From positions 830,105 to 894,104 of the forward strand of contig NW_020170386.1 in NCBI RefSeq assembly GCF_000524195.1: a stretch of DNA of 64,000 bases. Reading direction: 5' to 3'. This DNA is from Echinococcus granulosus. Lineage: Eukaryota > Platyhelminthes > Cestoda > Cyclophyllidea > Taeniidae. How positions within the stretch are numbered: the first letter of the stretch is position 1; the number at the start of each line of letters is the position of its first letter. This document shows positions 50,820 to 63,314 of this stretch, in pieces. Position numbers and translations under genes: made by a program. The notes beneath the pieces are model-generated. The model was not told the origin of the DNA, did not search any database, and saw only the letters and a program-made list of their open reading frames with translations.

Positions 50820-51565
50820 TGGGTTGGTCTTAAGACGACTAATAATTTATATTGCATGAACAGATATCAGGTTGAAGTGTGGTTTCTTTGTAGCGCTATG
50901 CATGAATAATTTTGTAAAAGCCGAGGGAATAAAAGTGGAGCAGTACGGACCAGTTTAAGTACAATATGTCAAGATTATGAAAGAGAAATAAAAGTGATCG
51001 TTAAATTGTTATTTAGCGTCAAGGTCAGCCAACGAAAACCATTTTAATGGAATCAAACACATTGTGAACATTGCCTCTTAAAAACAAGAATGTAGTTATG
51101 AAGTCCCAATTGCACACTGCTTGAAAAAGTGCAGCATTGCTTTACGAATATTACATGGAAAAATCAAGTGTACGCTCCTTAATTATTAATCATTGCACAG
51201 ACCCCTCATAGATGAAAAAAAGGTTATATGCTTCTTCGCCGTCAAATATCATAGCCATGGATAAGTCTCGGAAAATGGACCCTGAACCATCAAGGCAATG
51301 AGTGGGACCAAGTCCCTTATTTGCCATAACTTAGGGAACCCTAACCATGGACCACCACCAGGCCAGATCATAATGATAATTGCCCCCACGAGCCACATCC
51401 TCGCGCCACGAGACACCCACACCAGCACAAACTCCCCACCCGCAGGGCTGAGGAAAAAAAAAACAGCCAGATAAGAAACTCCTTGAAAGCAAGAACAGTC
51501 GAGACCTCATCAATATGTACACTGTTTCGGGGGAGAACGGGATAAAAATCTCCCAGGGCACTCAT
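50820..51565. other. Short gap between SRRM2-like and catenin genes
   Basis: 746 bp separate the SRRM2-like stop from the catenin ATG, both on the minus strand. No exon with a phase-matching donor for catenin was found. An acceptor-like attattag lies on the minus strand near 50846, so cis- or trans-splicing could enter the catenin gene here. 51331-51565 is GC-richer and probably 3' UTR of the SRRM2-like gene. Confidence 0.4.
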
Positions 51566-52649
51566 TCATTGATGGAGCTTGCGGTGCTTCTTTCGTCTCT
51601 CCTTGGACTCCGCCTCAGAAGCTGAATTCGAAAAAGAATTTGCCGAATCCTTCCTACTTCGCTTATGTTTTCTACGATGACTGTGAGTTTTCTTGTGTTT
51701 CTGAATGCTCTTTTCCTTTTTAGTCCCTTCGTCGTCCTCATCGGATTCTTCTGACGAAGATTTCAGCGTCCTTCAAAGTAAAAGGGAAAATGTACCCTTC
51801 CAGCACCACAGGAAAACCAGTTTTATAAAGCTCGACTCGGTCATAGGGTGCCTAACATAGCTTCATCAAAAATACAAAGCTCAAGGGGGTATAAGCTAAA
51901 GTAAATAGCGACAAAAAACCCAGAGACAACAAAAAACACACAGGTGATAATAAATGTACAGAATGTGGTGCACATAATATATGAATTTCAGAAAACGACT
52001 ACAAATTGGGGTTTCAAAATTGTCCAAGCGTTTAGCAGACCAACAGCAGTATAATACCCCCTCCAAAATTCCCAAAACTTGGTAAAACTCACTTCAAACT
52101 CTTCTGAGACTCGAAGAGAGCTTTCGCCTCCTCAGCTTGTCGACGTCGTTCGCGCGAGCTTTGCATCGCACTTCCATCTTCATAATCCTCACCTATCCCC
52201 AAAGCTTCTTTAAAAACCGTATTCTTCAGAATTGCCACTGCTGCAGTTTCGTGTGTACCTCGCGGAATAAGCCTGTTGGCATCTGGAATAATGGTCGCAC
52301 CCGATTTAAATGCTTCACCTAGACTCCTGGGAGCAATGTCGTCACCAAGCCTAGAAATAAGCTCCTTCCTCAGAGCTGAAACTTTTTCATCAATTTCCCT
52401 TTCAGTATACCCCTGGTCCTCCATCGTTTGTTGCAGTTCAAAGCACCTCACTTCGACCTGCCGCTTTTTTTCGTGCATCAGTATATCCTTATTAGGCTCT
52501 TTAAACGCCAGTGCATCCACACGTTTAGCATCTCCGTCTGTTTTGTAATTAATTTTATCCTTGTAGGTAGTAAGATATGCCAGGTTTCGCTGTACATAAC
52601 CGTTGGTCCCGCTACCTCTAGGCGTCGGCAAACCAATTCCGTTATACAT
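51566..52649 (-). CDS. SRRM2: SRRM2/Cwc21 spliceosome factor (cwf21 domain), short form
   Basis: Orthologue of yeast Cwc21 and the N terminus of human SRRM2 (SRm300), which docks on Prp8/Snu114 at the spliceosome core. Two exons: 52649-52093 and 51770-51566, 762 nt, 253 residues, GTGAGT donor, phase 2. ATG 52649 begins MYNGIGLPTPRGSGTNGYVQ, essentially identical to human SRRM2; the frame stays open upstream but only without an ATG. Residues about 55-100 form the cwf21 helix pair (NKDILMHEKKRQVEVRCFEL, DEKVSALRKELISRLGDD). The tail is acidic, then Lys/Arg/Ser-rich (KKTHSHRRKHKRSRKD) and ends KKHRKLHQ. The vast RS-repeat C terminus of vertebrate SRRM2 is absent, so the protein is closer in size to yeast Cwc21 and Drosophila-type short forms. 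Confidence 0.96.
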
Positions 52650-54545
52650 TATGGCGAGCAGCAAATCTGAGTTGGTCGCCACAAGAAGGCGAAGTCAAAC
52701 AAAATAAAGGGCGAGATTCTACAAAACTCCAAAATGTTGAGAAAAGCAGCAAATTACTTTTTTTTAAAAGTTAATATTAGTGCAATTTTTCTATTTTTTA
52801 AACAATTTTTGTGAAAAAACTAACAGGCATTTTAGGTGTATTTTCTTTATTTCTGCAAATATTCCTCCAACTGCAATCCGAAATCGAAGACGGTTTGCAC
52901 CTAAGCAACCTAGGGCTTGCATTTTAATCGGCCTTACGTATTAACCTAACAGAATGGGATTCAAAAACAGTATATCGTATTCAGAAAAGAAGTTACTTCT
53001 TATCCCAGTCAATTTTTAAGTTATTTCAACAGAAGCACACAAATGTCACAATAAAGTTAGTAGGTGACCACTTCAATTTCATGATATATTAAATAATTTG
53101 TCTTTACATTTAATTAGGCTCTTTTCTTTTGCCTTGTAAAAGTCAACTGTATTTTTTTCCTAAATAGGGCATTTGTAGCAGAGATTTTTATCTGCCTATG
53201 ATATTATATTTTGTACTTTCTTATGTATTTCATATCATATTGTTTTGCTTTGTCTTTTACATCGTGGTTACGGGCACAATTTCAAAAGGCGTCGGTTTTG
53301 CGCCTCGCATATTCAACATGTCGCTACACATTGCTGTAAAGAAATCGTTCTCATGTTACTTGAAAACGCGACCCATCCTTGTACGTTCGATAGCATCGTT
53401 AGAACTAGTTAATCGCTCTGCAGGAAACATGACTGTTCCACAAGTGCCCTATTTTACAACATTTATTCATTAACTTCTTTTTTACCGATGTGTGCAATTC
53501 TGCGCACACAGCTAGTATTACGCTTCATGCACCTCCGACAGGTTTTATGAACTTTGGCTCCTTCGCTTTTTGATAAGTTGAATGACACAGACGAAACGTC
53601 AACGTGCCTGGTCGATATCTGATGTAAGCTTTTATGTTCGTGGGTTTTTATATTGCATACTTGTTCTTATAGCTTTCATTACACTGCATATTTTATAAGC
53701 ATCCTTTTAACACGTATGGGGATACCCCAAAAACCATTTGGTGGTGAACATGGAACACATGTAGAAGTTTGTAGTAAGTGAGTTCGTGTTAGTTAGGGAC
53801 CATATGCTACTAAGATCAGCAGTAACGTGACCTTTTTGCCATCCCCTTTTCTTACACATCAGTCTTAAAATACATTCTTTCTGGCTGTCGTTTGTTTTAA
53901 GTGAATTAATTTCTACAATCATTATATAGTTGCAAGATTTAGTTAATGACTTGGAAGTTTATCAACCCTACACTTCATTAAAGTGGTGTGGAATTCATAA
54001 ATTTTATGGTGAATTAAATCATCTCCGAGGCAAGTTGTATGCATAACGTCGAGGCAATTTATATTTTTTTCCGGGTGTTGAAATTATACAAGATATGGGT
54101 GTTCATTTTCTTGCAGTTCCTTTGTTGCTAATCACCGGGATAACACACAACTGAGGAGTCACCATGGCAGCTTCCCTAAATTGAATGATGCTATAATGCC
54201 GATCATTTTGCCTTACATTCTCAATATTTCATGTGTTTCCAAATTCCCACTTATTTTGAATCAGGTTACTTTTGCTGGTTGTCGGGGATTGTAAAACTAG
54301 TCGTAGATTCACTATCTGCTTGGTAATAAGTAGCCTCTAGATAAATTGCCTGCTGGCCTACCTTTTAACATTGGCGATGGCTAAAGGAGGGCTTGTGCTT
54401 TTGAATCTATTGGACCAATACTTTAACGATTGCTTGAGTAAGGCTTTTGCTTGTTTTAGTAAGCACGTAGATCCGCGCTTCTCTTAATCGTATATTCTCC
54501 TTTTATATGTAGTTCTCCAGTTTGTCTAAATGTCTGTGCCCGCAG
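52650..54545. other. Upstream region between divergent genes
   Basis: Between the SRRM2-like start (minus) and the first supported exon of the plus-strand Ser-rich gene. It should hold the SRRM2-like promoter and the missing upstream exons or promoter of the Ser-rich gene. The 91-codon open frame at 53198-53473 starts with a run of hydrophobics but matches nothing I know. Confidence 0.35.
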
Positions 54546-56384
54546 AACGTACAACCGGCGGCATCTTCGGAAATCGGTGACATTTTTCAGCATGTCCAAA
54601 CTTCCATCGGTATATATCAAAGCGGTTACATTTATGGTCTTGTACGTGAGGCCCAGTTAGCGTCAGACACATTACAGGTGCTTTCGTACTCTACCAACGA
54701 ATCAAATGTACCTATTTTGAAATTGGCTCCATATTCAAGGCATCGCTCCGTTCCTCATGGAGAGCAATTCAGACTCACTGGTAACTCTCCACATTTAATT
54801 ACTTTTTTCGAAGGTCGGCGCCTTCGTTCTTCATCATGTCAAGAACCTCCAAAATTAAGCTTCGGTCAACCAACAATCAATATGCTGTGTCCTTCAGAAT
54901 GCCGAGGCGTTCCTTCACTAACCAATTCCCTCATCATTGGATACTTAGCTCGCGTAAACCTCCTCCTGTTAACTTCTCCTTTGAACTTGGTTGAATTTAA
55001 CTGTTGTTTGATAGCTTATTTTCATCCTCGCTTTCTTGAATGTCCACCTAATTATTGTCTTCAGATTCATTCTAATGAAATTTTACTCTAGCTTTGTTGT
55101 TGCTGTTGTATTTTCATAGGGCCTATTTTATATTAAGATAATACTGTAGATCTATTGAAATCGAAGTAAGTTTTGTGGTGTGCAACAAATGTTTTGTCGG
55201 ATGTTCTGGTTTTTCAGATGGCTATGTCTGCTTGTAGATTGTGATAAGAAAAGTATTGGCCTGCATTTTTGCCAACGAAATCGTTGTTAATGATTCGATT
55301 CGGTCTGTAAAAAATTCAACCTTAGTATAACAATGTTTACATTGTGTTATGATCTGGAAAATGTTGTGATTGGACACTTTTAATTTTATTTATTAATGTA
55401 AACTTTCTGGACTAGTAGTTGATTCTCTACGGCTTTGTGTTTAGGTGACAACAGATCATCCATACGTTGGATTGGTGGATCTTTTAAATTTACAGTCGAA
55501 CGAGGATAATAATGGTGGGTCTCCTGCTTCAAGATCGCGACTTCGTAACGTGGGCGTCACAATGGCCTCCTCAGTGGTCATTTCGGCCAAACCTTCCCTT
55601 CACGAAAGTAATGGGAATGGCGCGTCAGTCTACTCTTCCAGTAGCCACCATTGCGATGCTCTATCCTCGAGGGGTCTCAGTGACAGTGCTTGCTGTGGTC
55701 CTAGCAAAACCGGTACCTTGGACATTGATAATGACTACAGGTTGAGGAAACTCTCCACCCAGGTGGAAGTTGAGCATTTACGAAGTATGATGCACGAGTT
55801 TGAAAGAGCTCGTCTGTTTCACACCAATTCTGGTCGCTCTTCCGATTCGGCGTCTGCTTCAGGTATCTTCGGGCTTTCTGTGGATAAACTGGTTGTTATG
55901 CTTCTCGTTATTTTGTAGCTAGGCTCCAAATGTGGGTAAATCATATCATATTGTATCCACTGCCTGAAGAGTCTAAAGTCTCCAAGGCACTCAATTTACT
56001 TTTACTCCTGTATTCCACTTTGCAAGTTTGTTAGTTCTGTCAATTATAAATCGGGCTCTTCGTTCATTATTTCTATTAGATATGGTGAATCCGAAGTACA
56101 GGAGAGATAGTCGGACCCTTTTTACCCTGAACAGCATTTCTGGCTTTGCTTCTCCAGACTCACCTCGTATGGTTGTACCAAACACCACCCACGATCAACT
56201 GGACCGAAACCAAGAAGCCTCCCTTCCATCTCTTGACTCCACTCCCAATGCATCGCCTCTAGAGCCCTCGCTAAGTCCACAGAGTTCCGTTGCAACAGAT
56301 AAAAATCCATGTCACAATAGTGACCACACGACGCGCCGCATCAGCCGCCTCGAGCACAATATCATCGCTCCTCTGTCGTTTTAA
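54546..56384 (+). CDS. 3' exons of an unidentified Ser-rich protein
   Basis: Three phase-consistent exons. 54546-54641 has acceptor ctgtgcccgcag and donor CTT|GTACGT, phase 0. 55445-55862 has acceptor ttgtgtttag and donor G|GTATCT, phase 1. 56080-56384 has acceptor atttctattag and stop TAA at 56382. They give about 272 residues. The middle exon has VTTDHPYVGLVDLLNLQ, a Ser/Asn-rich stretch and a short charged helix (YRLRKLSTQVEVEHLRSMMH). The last exon is rich in Ser, Pro and Thr. Codon use is GC-richer than the flanks. I do not recognise the family; it may be the disordered C-terminal tail of a larger protein whose upstream exons I could not find. Another acceptor at 54520 would extend the first exon by 25 bases and shift its entry phase. 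Confidence 0.45.
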
Positions 56385-57925
56385 CAGCGCCTCTCTCAAT
56401 GTAGTCATGTAATTTTACTCCATCCATTTTTCCTGTTCCATTAATACATCTTGTACTGTCCTTCTCAGTTTGTTGATAGAGTTCCTTGCATAATTATTAC
56501 TGGACCAAATGTGGGGCAGTTCCATAGAATATGCGTCGTCTGCCTTAGACTGAACATATTTTTAACTAATACACATGGTTTCGGGAACGAATGCGCTACT
56601 TTGTGAGTGAAGACTGTTCGATTTTCACCCTCGGTCTGTTATTGTTTTTGGCCAAGGCCGTCGTGCTCATTGAAGGACTACGCAGTCAAGCGTGGTTGCT
56701 ACTTGAAGAATTGTCTTTATGGTATGGTACATTTAATTGGGGGTAGGTAAGAAACTAGGGCTCCATAAGTTTAATCCTGACATTAGTGCGGTTGCGTACA
56801 GTCGCTGCACTCTCCAACGAGCGGTCGTTACGATATGGCTGGACAGACCAAAGGTTCCCAGGCTTGAGAACTCTCACTCTTTGCACTTGAACCAGGTTTA
56901 TGCTGTGGGTCAGCCTGACATTCTACGTGCAATTGGAATGCTGGCAAGTTTTACAGAGGAAGGTCATGTTTATTGCCGCGTGAGTGGTTTTGCAATACGA
57001 TAAAAGCAATAATATTTAAAAAATGTCTCGGTATTTGCGGCAATTGAGACATTTTGCATGTCCCCATCACCCAAAACAGCACATTTCTGTCGTGCAAACA
57101 GCCATTCTTGTACCAAAGATCCAAGCACTTTTTTGTCACATGAGGTCTGTGCATTCTTCTGCTGCCATAACGAGTGTCGCTGTAAAACTTGCCGAAAAAA
57201 AAACGCAGCAGTACCAGGCCCAATGTCGTCGAGTTTGTGCCTGAATTCGCGCCATATTTTCAAGTGCTTATTGATCATTTACCACATCACTGGCTTGTCA
57301 AAACGTCTGGTAAGGAGGATTTCACAAGAACTATGGGAACCAAGCTCTACACATAGCTACAAAGTGGTTGTGGTACGACAAAAGTGTCAAAAAGGACCAA
57401 GTATGCTTCACCATAGCAGGAAGGAATTTGGATTTTTCGTCAATCAAATAGGATGTGTGCCTTCAGCACTCTCCTCGCGGTGATGTACATCATCTACATT
57501 TCGAAGGTGGTGCAGTTCCACCCTGTCAAAAAGAAAGCTAGCAGCTAAAACTATTTGAGTTAATTTATGTTTTACCGTTAAATCATATGAAGCCTTTCAA
57601 CACTTAATTCCATTTAGCACACACTCAAAAAGTAGAGCCAAACAACGAAGCTCTTAAAGCATTATAAGCAAGAGCTGGTGATAAATATTATCAATTGGTT
57701 TTGCAAGAGATAGTGATGTGAAATCCCTTAGACTGTTCATATTTTTATAATTATGGTATTTGTTAAGCAGCATTTAGATGATTTACCCTTTAAGAAGAAA
57801 ATTCAGGTCATAGGGCCCAAGTAAACTTGCGTAGTTGTTCCTTGAGGTATTAAGCAAATGAAAACGAACGAACTATGCATGTATAGGTGAGTGATTAATT
57901 TCTGCTTTTAGCAAGGAATAGGATA
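56385..57925. other. No gene called; overlapping ORFs of unclear origin
   Basis: Several mid-length frames overlap. Plus 56737-57003 runs VGKKLGLHKFNPDISAVAYS.... Plus 57058-57483 has a Cys-rich run, FFCCHNECRCKTCRKKN, followed by LCL...YH. Minus 57278-56970 is also open. The Cys-rich end loosely recalls the C-terminal finger of piggyBac-type transposases, but no transposase core was found. Possibly an inactive mobile-element relic. Confidence 0.2.
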
Positions 57926-58093
57926 TTACCACATTCATGCAGCCTGCGCCATACTCATTGCGCGTTTGCCGATCAAATCCGCACTCCTACATTTACGTGG
58001 GTGCACGTGTCCCCGTGTGCGTCACCGGTGCCGTCACCACCTCGGTTCTGTTATCCGGTTCGCTTAGCTTTCAAACTCCTGCAAGTTGCGTAT
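57926..58093 (+). other. GC-rich possible exon, unidentified
   Basis: A 168-bp GC-rich block preceded by acceptor-like sites (cttttag, then gaatag). Two frames are open. One contains MQPAPYSLRVCRSNPHSYIY and ends TAA; the other begins QGIGYYHIHAACAILIARL and ends TAG. Either could be a terminal exon of an upstream plus-strand gene. It lies just beyond the 3' end of the minus-strand membrane-protein gene and no partner exon was identified. Confidence 0.25.
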
Positions 58094-58297
58094 AATTTAG
58101 TTGAAAATGCAAATGTATGTTTTAACATTTCGGTCACAAATGAATGTATGAGACCGTGCAAAAATCGCAACGTGCCTTGTGTCTATTTGAAACAAACTTT
58201 CACGGTTTGCATTTATGACTTAGCATTGGCGATCAAACACAAACCACATTGTAACTTTCTCGTTTTACCTACTTATTCAATTTGTACGTTAGATGCC

Positions 58298-61200
58298 CTA
58301 GACAACATCTGAGAGGGGATGAGTGAAGGTTGAAGGTGTGTTAATGTCACTGATGGACTCGGTGATATCTAGGAAAAGAGGGTGTTGCTGCTCCTGCTGA
58401 CGCATGAATTGTCCAACGAATTTCTGAGGTTGGGCGAGGGTGAGGTGGTTCCACTTGACATTGTAAGCCGGCAGTTTCGTTTGATCTCTTGATAGGCTAT
58501 GGACGTAGCGCGGGGACCCTCTAGGCGGTTTCGGTGATCTGGTGGAGACTGGGACAACAGTCTCTAACTGCTGTTGCGATAACGATGCCAATGGTGATGA
58601 CAGGGGGGAGGGTATGCTCCTTGGTACCCTGTGCTCGAAGCGGTGCTTGAGGAGGTCCTCCTGTTTCTGGCTCTGCGGCCGAAGTCGACACTCCCACATA
58701 GTGGTGAACACACCTTCAGCTAGCAGCACCAAAAACGATCCAATCATTACCGCCGAGGTGAGAATATCCAAAAGTTCAGCTAAGGATAATAAGTAGGAAG
58801 CAAACCAACTTAGTAGCAGAAACTACGAGTATGCTACTAGAAGACAGACGTCGGTTACATATTTAATGATGGAAATAGACCAAAGCATTTCCTAATGAGT
58901 GTTTAAAACTACTTACACCCATGGTAGTATTAGCCACATAAAGTTGTTTCCGGTCACCTTTTTCATTGTAGAATAATTAGGCAAATTAGATGGAAGTGTA
59001 AACAGACATTTTGTGTAATATGTCCGAGAAGGCTTTCTGTGAACTTTGAAAAGACAGGGCACCTCTTTTGTTGGCGCCATAATATGACAACCGTCGGCAG
59101 TATGGAATAATCATCACTGGTCTCTACCTTAAACACTACTACCTACTTCAAGAAAGATGCTTCGTCGGCAGCTTGTGCGTTCGTACGAAATTGCTAACCA
59201 GACAAAAAAATATAATTAACAATGGCATTCTATTTACCGTTTTTGTTAAAGAGTGATTCTGATGATTTCAGTCGAAGGGACAAACCTTGCCTTGAGGATA
59301 TTTGCACTGTAACAGCTACCCGACTGGAAACAGAAGTAAAAAAGTCATAGATCGAATCATAACGATCTCTTACAAAGGCAGAGACGGTATGCTTACCTAT
59401 GACGCTGCTCTATTGATAACTGAGACGCAAGCAGACCTCTCATCTCCTGAATGAGCACCTTATTTTGGTCATATAAGCGTGAAAATTCCACATTAAGTTT
59501 ATTTAAATTAGAATCCGTCGCAAGAAGCATCGCTTGCAACGAAGAGATTACATTTCCATTGCCACGAGACACGTCACCAGCTCTAGTCACGGAAGAATTG
59601 AGAGGGAATAATTCCCTCACGGTGAAGTTACTCAAAAGCCCATTAACACCGTGGGCTGCATCGAGGCACTTTTGGCCATTCCTGCGAAGTTCAAGCACCG
59701 TCACATCGGAGATGAGGTCACTTATTCGAAGATCATTCAAAAGCCGCGAAAAGTCAAGAGGGCTCCGCTGGAGAAAAATCATAATCAAGTTCAGTTGTAC
59801 AGTGGCCTGGGTTGTGTTGAAAAGAAAGGACTCCTGCAGTCGGTTTGTGAAGGCATCACTGAGTTGGCTAACCCTTGCCAGCATACCAGTTTGCTCAGCC
59901 TGATCCAGGCAGTTTTCATCGAAAATGCTAATTTTCTTTCCCTTAGCATGAAGAAGGCTGTTCATGAGATGGCTCCCGCCGCCTCTTGAGTAGTTGACCG
60001 CTTGGCCTATTACTTTCACCACATTTAGCATCGCTTTGATTAGACGATGAAGGCTAAGTAGAGTTTCATCCAGACTCATGAGTTCGTGAAAAACATTACG
60101 GTTGGCCTCTCGAAGGAATGCCCACAACTGAACGGACGCGGACAACTAAAATACGTGGGAACTATGAGCACCTGAGTATGGTGATAATAAGACATTTGAT
60201 TGTGAGCCTCGCTACCACCTGATAGTCTTTTTCACTTTGTTTGGGCGAGTTTAACCAATATCGGTTGAATGCTCGTGGGATTTTTTCATCTAGGTTTGAT
60301 TGGTTGTATGCATTCCGAGGGTGCAAGGGTTGGAATCTTCGAAATCTCCGGAATCCAAGAAAAAAAGGTTGCCACGCCTGAGTTATCGACTCATAGGTGT
60401 AGACGAGTTGGTCACAGGGTCCTATGCAGCTGCAAGCTGAGAGTGAAATCGACTCTAAGAAGAGAAATATGGTTATGCTCCAAGAGATTATCTAATTAGT
60501 GAACTTAACTATTTATATTTTTTTCATAATATACCCTGGTACACAACTAGCTTCGACTTATGTGTCCATAGTAGTGAAGTTAAACGCTTTAGCACTTTAA
60601 GGAACACTGGGCTATAAATGCTCTGTTACTATTTTTGAAGTGCATTTAGGTTCCCTGTGCTCTACTTTGTTAGGAAATTGGGACACCTTGATTAGCATAA
60701 ATAATTATCCACTAAAGAATGCGTACAATATCAGATATAGTCCTCTTCATTGCACTATAAAAGTGTAATTGATTGACCACTAGATAAATTGAGGCTGGTT
60801 TAAACACATTATTTTATTATTAGTTTGGGCGAACCCAACAATAAAGTGCCTTTTCTGCGACATAAGTTAGTTTGCAAATGCGTTATTATGACTACTTTCG
60901 CTGCCAGCATTATGTAATTAATATTTGAAGATGAGAACTGCAAATTCCTCAAGAGATGCACATGATTTTTTCAGCAACATCCCCACTTCTGCATCTCAAT
61001 TCAAGCCACGCACCTAACCTGTGCATTCCGTAGGCGCCAACTTGAGCAGTGCACTCAGCAGATCAAATAATTGGATTAATACTTTGAAAAATAACAGATC
61101 CTAACGTCTAAGAGCAAAATACCCGTTAGATAAAAACTTAGAACTTCACCAGGCGCGATTATGAGTGTATGATTTCTGGACCACCACAGTGCTTAATTTT

Positions 61201-61428
61201 TTAAATGAGGGAGTCAGAAGTGAACAGAAGCCCAGAAGATTTCCTCGTAGATTTTACAGTCGATGCATTTCCAAGTATTTGCATATCGGGAACCGAACCT
61301 TGCAAAACATCGAGTTGTATACTGCAGTTTGAAATGGACTCAAGATTGCATCCGTCGTTACTGGCTAAATGACAAAAAACGCCTGTTAATACAGAGCTCA
61401 AACAGAGGATCATGACTTCAAAACGCAT
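58298..61428 (-). CDS. Unidentified type I membrane protein
   Basis: Four exons in transcript order: 61428-61258, 60145-59397, 59323-59238, 58779-58298. They sum to 1488 nt (495 residues), with all phases agreeing (0, 2, 1) and GT-AG sites throughout. Exon 1 begins MRFEVMILCLSSVLTGVFCH, a plausible signal peptide, followed by Cys residues and N-glycosylation sites (NCS, NAS). Exon 2 is mostly helical with more sites (NTT, NFT, NSS) and coiled-coil character (LNKLNVEFSRLYDQNKVLIQ). Exon 4 opens with one hydrophobic helix at about residues 341-363 (TSAVMIGSFLVLLAEGVF), then a basic, Ser/Pro/Gln-rich cytoplasmic tail. Exon 1 joins exon 2 across a 1.1-kb intron by phase and topology only. I do not recognise the family. 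Signal peptide, coiled coil and late membrane anchor recall KAR5/brambleberry nuclear-fusion proteins, but no signature residue supports that. Confidence 0.6.
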
Positions 61429-63108
61429 TAAAAAAATATGGTGCAACCTTAAAATTCAACTTATGAAATTTAGTGAGAGAAGTTTGGTATACCAAATGGC
61501 TCCCAGATAGCGAATGTCTATCTTCGGGATGGTGGCACTTCCTTTCCCGAAAATCCATCTAATTCAGATGTATTGTAATTGGCAAGTAGGTGAGTTAGAA
61601 ATCATACGTGCACTAACTAAAATTAAGGTTGCCTGCACATTTACGAAATTCCTTCTGAAATTGCGGAGCCGATTGAAAAACATTACCGCTGAATATACAA
61701 CCACATTCCTTCTGGATTCGAAATAAGAGGCACTTTCGTAAACAGGCTTCCCATGTTCGTTGAGGAACGCAGTCAGATTCATGGACCTGCCAACATTGAC
61801 GGAAACAGAAAAAAAGTTTTTAAAAGGAGTTGGTTTTCACACGATTTGGAACCTATTTCGTTTCGCTTTGAAGCATCCTTTTCTGCCATTGGCATTTTAA
61901 CAGGTAAAGTTGGTGTTTTAAATGCTATATGCATCTCATAGAGATTTTTATTTCAGAAGCTATTCATTTTCTTAATTATAGAGAAAATCAATGTTGTTTT
62001 CATGGTTTGGACTGTCCGATATTCTTGTGTATAACCATAATCATTGACATTTAAATCCGAAGGTCGTTAGAGGCTCAAGTCAGAGCAGTCAACACTTCCT
62101 AATAGACCAAAGAGCCGTGAAAATTGACTTCTACTTTTCCCTTAACAGTAATAGGGACCTCAAACACAACGTAAAAAGTGCAAGCTTTAAAAGTCGATTC
62201 AGATCAAATTCATGCACTGTTTACCTTCTTTTAAAAGGGTACTTATATGCTTTGTGAATCCTAAATCTGGAAATTTAGGCGCACACGTACTTAGTTCGAT
62301 GAAGAATGTAACTTTGAATACATCACTCGGTTTATGACTTAGCAAAATGAAAATAACAATAAGTAAGGGTAACTACAATCATAAAACATCTCAGTCAGTT
62401 TCCTATTTGTTAAAACAAATAATTTGCAAAGAAAATGAGTCATTCCTAGTGCCATCGTCAAGCAGTTGCTGTGCCTACTGGTAATGACAATCTGAACATG
62501 AGCAATCTGCATTGCACCAGTCCTAAGGAGTTGCGCACGATTGAGCAACCGTATTCCTGAGGCCATGTCTTAATAGCATTGGCAAAACACTAGCATTTGG
62601 GTGTTAGCAAGCTTTTGTGCAAAAACCATGAGAAATTTAAGGTAAATAAAGTATCAGCATGGTCAAAGTTGAAGAACATGTATAACTTATTACTTCCACA
62701 TTAATTAATCGTCAAAACCCATAAGATCTACAATTCCCAAGGTAAATCAAAAATACATCTAAATTTCAGCATATTAGTTTTAATATTTCAGTCTGCCAAA
62801 CTGGCGGTTCCTGATAGAGGCGTAAAAGGGAAAATCGAAGTCAAAAGTAAGAAACAATCATTTACGAACGCCAGTCATTTTCCGGATGTCCTCATTAAGT
62901 AACGTTGAAATAACCGAGTTTTAGTCTACAAAACTAATTTTCTGGCAGTATTATAAAACAGTATCCAACTTGCACAAAAATCGCTGCATCATTACCAGAT
63001 ACGAAAAATCCTTACCGAAGAATTTGAATTGAAAAAATGTTAATAGTTTACAAACAGTTAAATGTTTATGCACTTTAAAAACGAGGCAGTGTGTTACAAA
63101 AAGTTGTT
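61429..63108. other. No gene recognised
   Basis: Upstream flank of the membrane-protein gene, mostly AT-rich. The minus-strand stretch 62566-62460 (MASGIRLLNRAQLLRTGAMQ) is GC-richer and could be an exon, but it has neither a firm splice context nor homology. Confidence 0.3.
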
Positions 63109-63146
63109 TCAAAATGCGCTCTGCAACCACAACGTTTGTTGACTTT

Positions 63147-63314
63147 TCACAGGGTAGAATAACGCGACAGTCGCCAGATAAAGTGGCTGGAGAAACGGGC
63201 GGCTAAAACTGTCCCTAAGATGTTGGGAACTGCCACTTCTCGAGAGACGCAGTCGGTGATATGGACAATGATCGCTATCGGAAGAATTAACAGTTCCTGC
63301 ATTTTCTCCTGCAT
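63147..63314 (-). other. Possible exon or small ORF, unidentified
   Basis: A GC-richer island on the minus strand. An ATG-initiated 55-codon frame (MQEKMQELLILPIAIIVHIT...) ends TGA at 63147. A second frame across the same DNA reads Ser/Arg-rich (HRLRLSRSGSSQHLRDSFSR). The frame that is coding, if either, cannot be decided from sequence alone. Confidence 0.25.

Noticed and set aside
51331..51565. Two minus frames just past the SRRM2-like stop
   Set aside because: They overlap each other, have odd Trp/Gly/Cys-rich composition and lie in the likely 3' UTR.
54642..55091. 150-codon extension of the first Ser-rich exon
   Set aside because: A good GTACGT donor at 54642 joins in phase to 55445; the extension is more likely intron read-through.
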